Shown here: piece after piece, positions 30,667 through 35,030 of the stretch
Position numbering within the stretch: the first letter of the stretch is position 1
Layout of the letters: the number at the start of each line of letters is the position of its first letter
The notes under the pieces: model-generated
Seen by the model: only the letters and a program-made list of their open reading frames with translations
What the model was told of the DNA's origin: nothing
The model's database searches: none
From: an uncultured Collinsella sp.
Lineage (GTDB): Bacteria > Actinomycetota > Coriobacteriia > Coriobacteriales > Coriobacteriaceae
Assembly: GCA_900541045.1 (NCBI GenBank)
Contig: UQID01000025.1
Coordinates: 1-35,030 of the forward strand
Direction: 5' to 3'
DNA length: 35,030 nt
Made by a program: the position numbers and the translations under genes

Positions 30667-33661
30667 ATCGCTCGACAAGCACGCGCTTGAGCCTGCCTTC
30701 GACCAGGCGCTCATACAGGCGCCTTGTCTCGGGCTCGGGCACGCCTTGAACCTGCTCTCGCAGGTGGTGCATGTGACCGCTGTATAGCTCGACAACATCG
30801 CGGCGTCGTCCCGCCGCACCGTAAACGCGCATGGCACAGCGAACCATGTCCTCGCGCGCAGTCTCTTGGCGAAGCCCCGATTCAACGAGCCAAATTGCCG
30901 ATTGCAGGTCATTTTCCTCGAGAGCGGCATTCGCTCCCCTAATCATGCAGTCGATGTACTTGGATTGCATAATGTGGCGCATGCGCGTAAAAAACGTGGG
31001 ATTGCAACCGGTGGGAACATACAGCGGCCCCGCGTAGAGCTGCTCAACCTTAAGACAAAGCTCAACCAGGTGAGGGCCTCTCGCGCCCATACGGTTTCCC
31101 AGGATCTCGCGGCTCAGCTGGTCAAAGAGCCTTACATCGGTCTTAACGTAGTCGCCGTTGAGCCCTATGCACTCGTTTTGGATGAGCACGCACGACTTGC
31201 CATCCGGCGTTGGACCCAAAGCCGAGCGCAAGCGCGATACCGTCGAATACAGATTGTTGCGCGCCGCGCTAAACTCGGCATGGGGCCACAACTCCATGGC
31301 GATTGTCTCGCGGTCGACCATGGCATCCATGCCCAACGCGAGCCGCTCGGCAAGTGTTGCCGCCTTTTTGCGACGCCACATCTTATCCGTGATGGGAAAG
31401 CCGTCGCGCTCGGCGCGAAATGTGCCAAACATGCGCATCTCAATATGGCCGATCGTATCGACAGCCTCAACCTCGCCCGCCTGGAACAGGTGCTCGCTTT
31501 CGCCCTCAAAATCATCGCGTAGTGAATACCGCGACAGTTCACGCACCGGAAGCTTCTTGCGAATCCTGACGGCAGGCTCGCCCAGACAATGCATCGCAAG
31601 ACGTGCGAACAGCCGATACGATGGGTCTAAAATCCCCGAGCGATTCATAGACATCCAAGCGGCAAGATCGCTATCGCGGCCCGCAGCGGCCAAATGCAGT
31701 GCCACGATCCAGGCTTCTGAGCCGCCGACCTGTGTCTTGCTAATATCGAGCAGTTCTGCCTCTTCGCGAACCGATACCAGCGACGTATTGCGCAGGTACG
31801 CCACGCGCTCAAGCAGCAACGCGTTTTCGCGCATGTACGCAATCGATTCGTCGGCGAGCTTGAGCACCTGAACCGCACGGAACTTCGCGTTGACCGGCCG
31901 CCCCTCCGCCAGCGATTGCCAACCCTCCAGCAATAACCCAAACAGCTGAATTTGATTGTCACGAACACGCACCGCAAAGCGGTCGAGCTCGCCAAACGCC
32001 ACATCGTCGGTCACGGGCAAGCCCGCGAGCAGGCGCCGCGCCGCGAGCACCATACGCAGCCAAATGGATGGTGCCTTAAGCCCGCGGATATCGAGCGCCT
32101 CGAGTATCTGCGCCATCTTGTCATCGCGCTCGTCGGGTTTAGCAAACGAGCCGTCGAACAGCTCCACCAGCATATGGTCGGCCTGTATGAGAATCCCCGC
32201 GATGTCGAGCTCGCAATCATAAGCTTTGCACGCCTTGAGCTTCGCGAGAACATTGCCGTCTTCCGCTCGCTCGGTTAGGTGGCGCTTGACCTCGATATGC
32301 GCGGACAGCATGTCGAGCACCTCGCAGGATGTCTGTTCTTGCACAACAGGGTTGGCGGGAAGCCCCAGGTCATTGTCGCCGTAAAAGGCGATAGTAAGCG
32401 CCTGGGCTATTTTCCAGGTAGCGGGGTCGACCTCGCGGGCCGCCTGGTCACCCGCACGTTCGATAACGGACGCCATATACCTTGCCAGCTTTGTATTGCA
32501 CACGCTGACAGCCGCCAGATACACGCCGAGCGCCTCGGCGGCTGTCGGCTCTTGCTCCTGCTTTTCCGCATTGATCATCGCCGATGCTGCACGGCAAATG
32601 TCCCCTCCATGCCCGGTCAGGGCAAGATCGGCCCCATACTGCCCGGCAAGCTCCAACACCACACGGCGGTCCAAGAACGCATCGGCCAGGTCCATGGCCA
32701 AATCGCATCGGGCCGCCTTTATCAAAATGCGAGCAGCCCGCGATACTAGTTCGGGACGGATCTCGGCAACAAGCTTTCGCAGCCTCAGGCGCGCGTTGTC
32801 CTTAGCGCCCAAACACCTAAAGGTGCGATCAGACGGATCCACGCCAAAAATCGGATAATCGCGCACAAAGATAGACTGGTCGACCATCGAAAGCCTCACA
32901 CCGCACGCCTCTAGCTCCGCAATGCGGCCCTCGCCCATCAATACCATCAAGCAGGCAACGGTAAACAACAGGTTGTTCTCGAGCGATGCGAGATCGGCCA
33001 GCGCCGCACCGTACACGTTGACGATTTCGTTTTCGAGCAACCCGGCAACATCGCCCTGTCCATACATTCCCGTCTGCAGGGCAGATACCAGCTCGGGTAC
33101 ACCCTGTGTGAGCCGATAGAAATCAAGCGATGTGCTGATAGAGAACGCCGTGGCCCATGACGAATACTCATAGGCGTGCACCTTGAGCATCTGCGCATTG
33201 ACTTTTACAGAATCGCCCAGCCCGTGGATAAGCAATCGGTTGGAGGGGCGGCAGGCAATAAAGACCCCCGTCCCCGTAGCACGTAAGCTGCGGATTCGAT
33301 CGATGAGATCCTCGGTTTCGTGCTGCTCGAGATTGGGCACGTTGTCGATCGCAACGAGCGAATGAGGTTTGTCCTTAAGCTCATCGGCGACAACCTCGAG
33401 CTGCATAAAGAGCTCGCGTCCAATCGCGCGGTCGGCCTCGATAATCCGAACCGGCCCTCGCGTGGGGTCCGATTTAACCTCCTGCACGTATTGCAGCAAC
33501 ACCGACGTCTTACCAAACCCATCGGGCGCGTAGAGCAAAACAATTCCCGCCTTGCGCCCTTTAACGATGAGCTCGTTCATCAAGCGATCGCGCCGCACCA
33601 TATAGCCGCCGCCCGTCGGCATCAACTCGAGGTCGTCCGTATTGCCCAGATCGTTTACCAT
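30665..33661 (-). CDS. STAND-type P-loop regulator with C-terminal SARP-like winged helix and BTAD
   Basis: A 998-residue transcription regulator. An N-terminal NTPase has Walker A APDGFGKTS (45-53) and Walker B LVAIDN (102-107), followed by IACRPS, similar to the MalT/STAND class. Residues about 200-720 are helical repeats without clear motifs. From 738 a winged-helix DNA-binding domain (IEMRMFGTF, WRRKKAATLAERLAL) leads into a bacterial transcriptional activator domain to the end (SAARNNLYSTVSRLRSALG, then a TPR-like BTAD). SARP regulators usually have the winged helix at the N-terminus; here the order is reversed. The ATG follows GAGGAG. The signal and target genes are unknown. nagB lies upstream on the same strand, separated by a terminator. 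Confidence 0.85.
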   Translation of the reverse strand: MVNDLGNTDDLELMPTGGGYMVRRDRLMNELIVKGRKAGIVLLYAPDGFGKTSVLLQYVQEVKSDPTRGPVRIIEADRAIGRELFMQLEVVADELKDKPHSLVAIDNVPNLEQHETEDLIDRIRSLRATGTGVFIACRPSNRLLIHGLGDSVKVNAQMLKVHAYEYSSWATAFSISTSLDFYRLTQGVPELVSALQTGMYGQGDVAGLLENEIVNVYGAALADLASLENNLLFTVACLMVLMGEGRIAELEACGVRLSMVDQSIFVRDYPIFGVDPSDRTFRCLGAKDNARLRLRKLVAEIRPELVSRAARILIKAARCDLAMDLADAFLDRRVVLELAGQYGADLALTGHGGDICRAASAMINAEKQEQEPTAAEALGVYLAAVSVCNTKLARYMASVIERAGDQAAREVDPATWKIAQALTIAFYGDNDLGLPANPVVQEQTSCEVLDMLSAHIEVKRHLTERAEDGNVLAKLKACKAYDCELDIAGILIQADHMLVELFDGSFAKPDERDDKMAQILEALDIRGLKAPSIWLRMVLAARRLLAGLPVTDDVAFGELDRFAVRVRDNQIQLFGLLLEGWQSLAEGRPVNAKFRAVQVLKLADESIAYMRENALLLERVAYLRNTSLVSVREEAELLDISKTQVGGSEAWIVALHLAAAGRDSDLAAWMSMNRSGILDPSYRLFARLAMHCLGEPAVRIRKKLPVRELSRYSLRDDFEGESEHLFQAGEVEAVDTIGHIEMRMFGTFRAERDGFPITDKMWRRKKAATLAERLALGMDAMVDRETIAMELWPHAEFSAARNNLYSTVSRLRSALGPTPDGKSCVLIQNECIGLNGDYVKTDVRLFDQLSREILGNRMGARGPHLVELCLKVEQLYAGPLYVPTGCNPTFFTRMRHIMQSKYIDCMIRGANAALEENDLQSAIWLVESGLRQETAREDMVRCAMRVYGAAGRRRDVVELYSGHMHHLREQVQGVPEPETRRLYERLVEGRLKRVLVER

Positions 33662-34052
33662 GCTTGCTCCTCAACTCGACCATATGGACACCGTAGCTGC
33701 AGGACCATATGAGCCGCCCCGTGAATAGCGCGACTTAGAGTTTTTAATTGTCTGCCGGTACGTGTTTGGCAAGTTTTTGTACAGCGAGGCCCGATGGTAA
33801 CTTATCCCCCGACCAATAGGTCTTTGCGCAGGTCAATGCGCTTGCCAGCATGTCCCATCCCATTTGCAGTGTAGCGCAGTCGGCTATTTTTATTTGAGTT
33901 GCGCAACTCGCCTACTCCTCGCTACCGCCTGCGACTCTATGGTGGCAAATGTGCATAGAATCTGCTATAGAATGAATCACAAAAATTTAAAACCCTCCAG
34001 TCAAGCACGCGGCAAGGTTTCCGTCATGTATACGCCACGGCGTATGTCCACT
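33662..34052. promoter_or_regulatory. Upstream region of the STAND/SARP regulator with two palindromes
   Basis: No gene is supported in this stretch. It holds a perfect 14-bp palindrome GAGTTGCGCAACTC (33896-33909) and an inverted repeat ATACGCC-AC-GGCGTAT (34030-34045). Composition is AT-richer than the flanking genes. Either dyad could be an operator; which protein binds is unknown. A plus-strand -10-like TATAGAAT occurs near 33974 but no gene follows it. Confidence 0.4.
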
Positions 34053-34082
34053 AAAAAGGCCCCCGCAAAGCGAGGGCCTTTT
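34053..34082 (-). terminator. Terminator of nagB
   Basis: On the minus strand AAAAGGCCCTCGC and GCGGGGGCCTTTTT form a stem with a 3-nt loop and a U-run. The mirrored A-run lets it work on both strands. Confidence 0.88.
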
Positions 34083-34111
34083 GAGAAACTATGTAAGATC
34101 GCTTGATCGCG

Positions 34112-34840
34112 TTACTCGCAGAGCGAAAGAGCGGCCTCGTCAGCAACGACAACGCAGTTGGTGTGCAGCTGCAGGATCGAAGCCGGGCATTTGGGCGTAA
34201 CCGGACCATAGCACATATCGTGCACGGCCTGAGCCTTGGCCTCGCCGTTGGCGACAACCAGGATCATGCGGGCATACATGATGGTCTGGGTGCCCATGGT
34301 GTAAGCCTGACGGGGCACGTCATCGATGCTGTCGAACAGGCGGCTGTTGGCCTGAATGGTGCTCTCGGTGAGGTCGACGCAGTGCGTGCCCTTGGAGAAG
34401 TGGTCATCGGGCTCGTTAAAGCCGATGTGACCGTTGTTGCCAATGCCGAGCAGCTGCAGATCCGGGTAACCGGCGGCAGCGACGATCTTGTCGTACTCGG
34501 AGCAGGCAGCGGCGGCATCGGGGTTGGAGCCATCGGGCACGTGCGTGTTGTTCAGATCGATATTGATGTGATCGAAGAAGTTCTCGCGCATAAAGTAGTG
34601 ATAGCTCTGGGGATCGTCGTGCGAAAGACCACGATACTCGTCCAGGTTATAGGTGCTGACCTCGGCAAAGTCAATGTCACCCTTCTCGTACCAAGCAGCG
34701 AGCTGTTTGTAAGCGCCAATCGGGGTGGAGCCAGTGGCAAGACCCAACACGCAATCGGGCTTGAGGATAACCTGAGCCGAGATGATATTAGCGGCCTTGC
34801 GGCTCATATCCTCGTAGTCTTTAGCTTTAATGATTTTCAT
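34112..34840 (-). CDS. nagB: Glucosamine-6-phosphate deaminase
   Basis: Converts glucosamine-6-phosphate to fructose-6-phosphate and ammonia, feeding amino sugars into glycolysis. The 242 residues include LGLATGSTP (32-40, phosphate loop), NLDEYRGL (65-72, catalytic Asp67) and GIGNNGHIGFNEP (132-144, with H138). The true start is the ATG at 34840 (MKIIKAKDYEDM) with GAAAGGA upstream. The frame stays open to 35017, but that extension includes the peptide GDVYKRQ, which is translated Illumina transposase adapter and not protein. The E. coli enzyme is 266 residues; this shorter form resembles Gram-positive NagB. The promoter lies in 34841-34981, just inside the contig end. Confidence 0.95.
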   Translation of the reverse strand: MKIIKAKDYEDMSRKAANIISAQVILKPDCVLGLATGSTPIGAYKQLAAWYEKGDIDFAEVSTYNLDEYRGLSHDDPQSYHYFMRENFFDHINIDLNNTHVPDGSNPDAAAACSEYDKIVAAAGYPDLQLLGIGNNGHIGFNEPDDHFSKGTHCVDLTESTIQANSRLFDSIDDVPRQAYTMGTQTIMYARMILVVANGEAKAQAVHDMCYGPVTPKCPASILQLHTNCVVVADEAALSLCE

Positions 34841-34981
34841 TACGCGTCCTTTCTCGTACAAGAGAGGCAAGGCTCCCCTTACAAGCACTTGCCCGCGGCC
34901 CGCGTCGGCCGCAACCAACGTGTGCGGCCACCAGGGCGAGGTCGCGTAATATATGTGTCTCGTGTCTAACCGCGTCGAGGC

Positions 34982-35030
34982 CTGTCTCTTATACACATCT
35001 CCGAGCCCACGAGACACTCGCTAATCTCGT
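34982..35030. other. Illumina Nextera adapter at the contig end (artefact)
   Basis: CTGTCTCTTATACACATCT (34982-35000) is the transposase mosaic-end sequence. It is followed by CCGAGCCCACGAGAC (35001-35015), the read-2 adapter side. Next come an 8-base index ACTCGCTA (35016-35023) and ATCTCGT, the first bases of the P7 arm. These 49 bases are library adapter left in the assembly and should be trimmed. Confidence 0.97.

Noticed and set aside
34841..35017. N-terminal extension of NagB
   Set aside because: It includes translated adapter (GDVYKRQ) and upstream non-coding DNA; the family start and ribosome-binding site are at 34840.

Overview
The window reads as chromosomal DNA of a GC-rich, anaerobic, Gram-positive actinobacterium, most like a Collinsella-type member of the Coriobacteriia. 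The reasons are strongly GC-ending codons, a MurT/GatD amidation enzyme for Gram-positive lipid II, a type III glutamine synthetase, iron-type alcohol/glycerol dehydrogenases, several 4Fe-4S ferredoxins and a large SARP-like STAND regulator. The genus is judged from gene content and sequence style, not from a database match. The last 49 bases (34982-35030) are Illumina Nextera adapter, so the right end is the end of an assembled contig and not biology.

Layout. 1-3897: one flank of a mobile element integrated at the 3' end of guaA. It holds a 5'-broken DUF1524 (GmrSD-like) nuclease gene, then a leftward xis-int-RHH operon. A divergent Cro/CI-type repressor gene faces that operon across a promoter region with three evenly built GTAC-N6-GTAC operators. 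A 600-bp non-coding stretch next to guaA is packed with TTTACTCCCC/GGGGAGTAAA repeats that look like integrase arm sites. 3898-9261: housekeeping genes (guaA, asparaginase, ychF) plus a small divergent HTH/hypothetical pair around a 24-bp perfect palindrome and a DUF1648 membrane protein. 9377-14365: leftward redox genes, namely a four-cluster ferredoxin, two GldA-type dehydrogenases and one iron alcohol dehydrogenase. 14866-19208: a rightward operon of two helical-repeat proteins followed by a single polypeptide fusing MurT and GatD. 19216-19746: tRNA-Glu(TTC) surrounded by repeats, with a damaged second copy of its 3' end that carries a structured GC-rich insert. 19783-22815: leftward EFR1-type flavodoxin-ferredoxin and glutamine synthetase III. 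23242-27470: metF, a free-standing methionine synthase reactivation protein and a MetH lacking that domain, in one operon. 27579-30606: UPF0210 protein, a 134-bp inverted-repeat element, a methyltransferase gene with split codon usage, and a YhbY RNA-binding protein. 30665-34840: a 998-residue STAND/SARP-like regulator and nagB.

The genes form several coherent units: nucleotide and amide-nitrogen metabolism (guaA, asparaginase, glnA, MurT-GatD), fermentative redox balance (ferredoxins, dehydrogenases), and one-carbon/methionine synthesis (metF-metH). The mobile flank carries its own repressor switch and part of a restriction gene, which suggests a defence-carrying integrative element. The best candidates for undescribed biology are the guaA-proximal repeat array with its three-operator switch, the MurT-GatD fusion with its two helical-repeat partners, the tRNA-Glu-derived element and the 134-bp inverted-repeat element.
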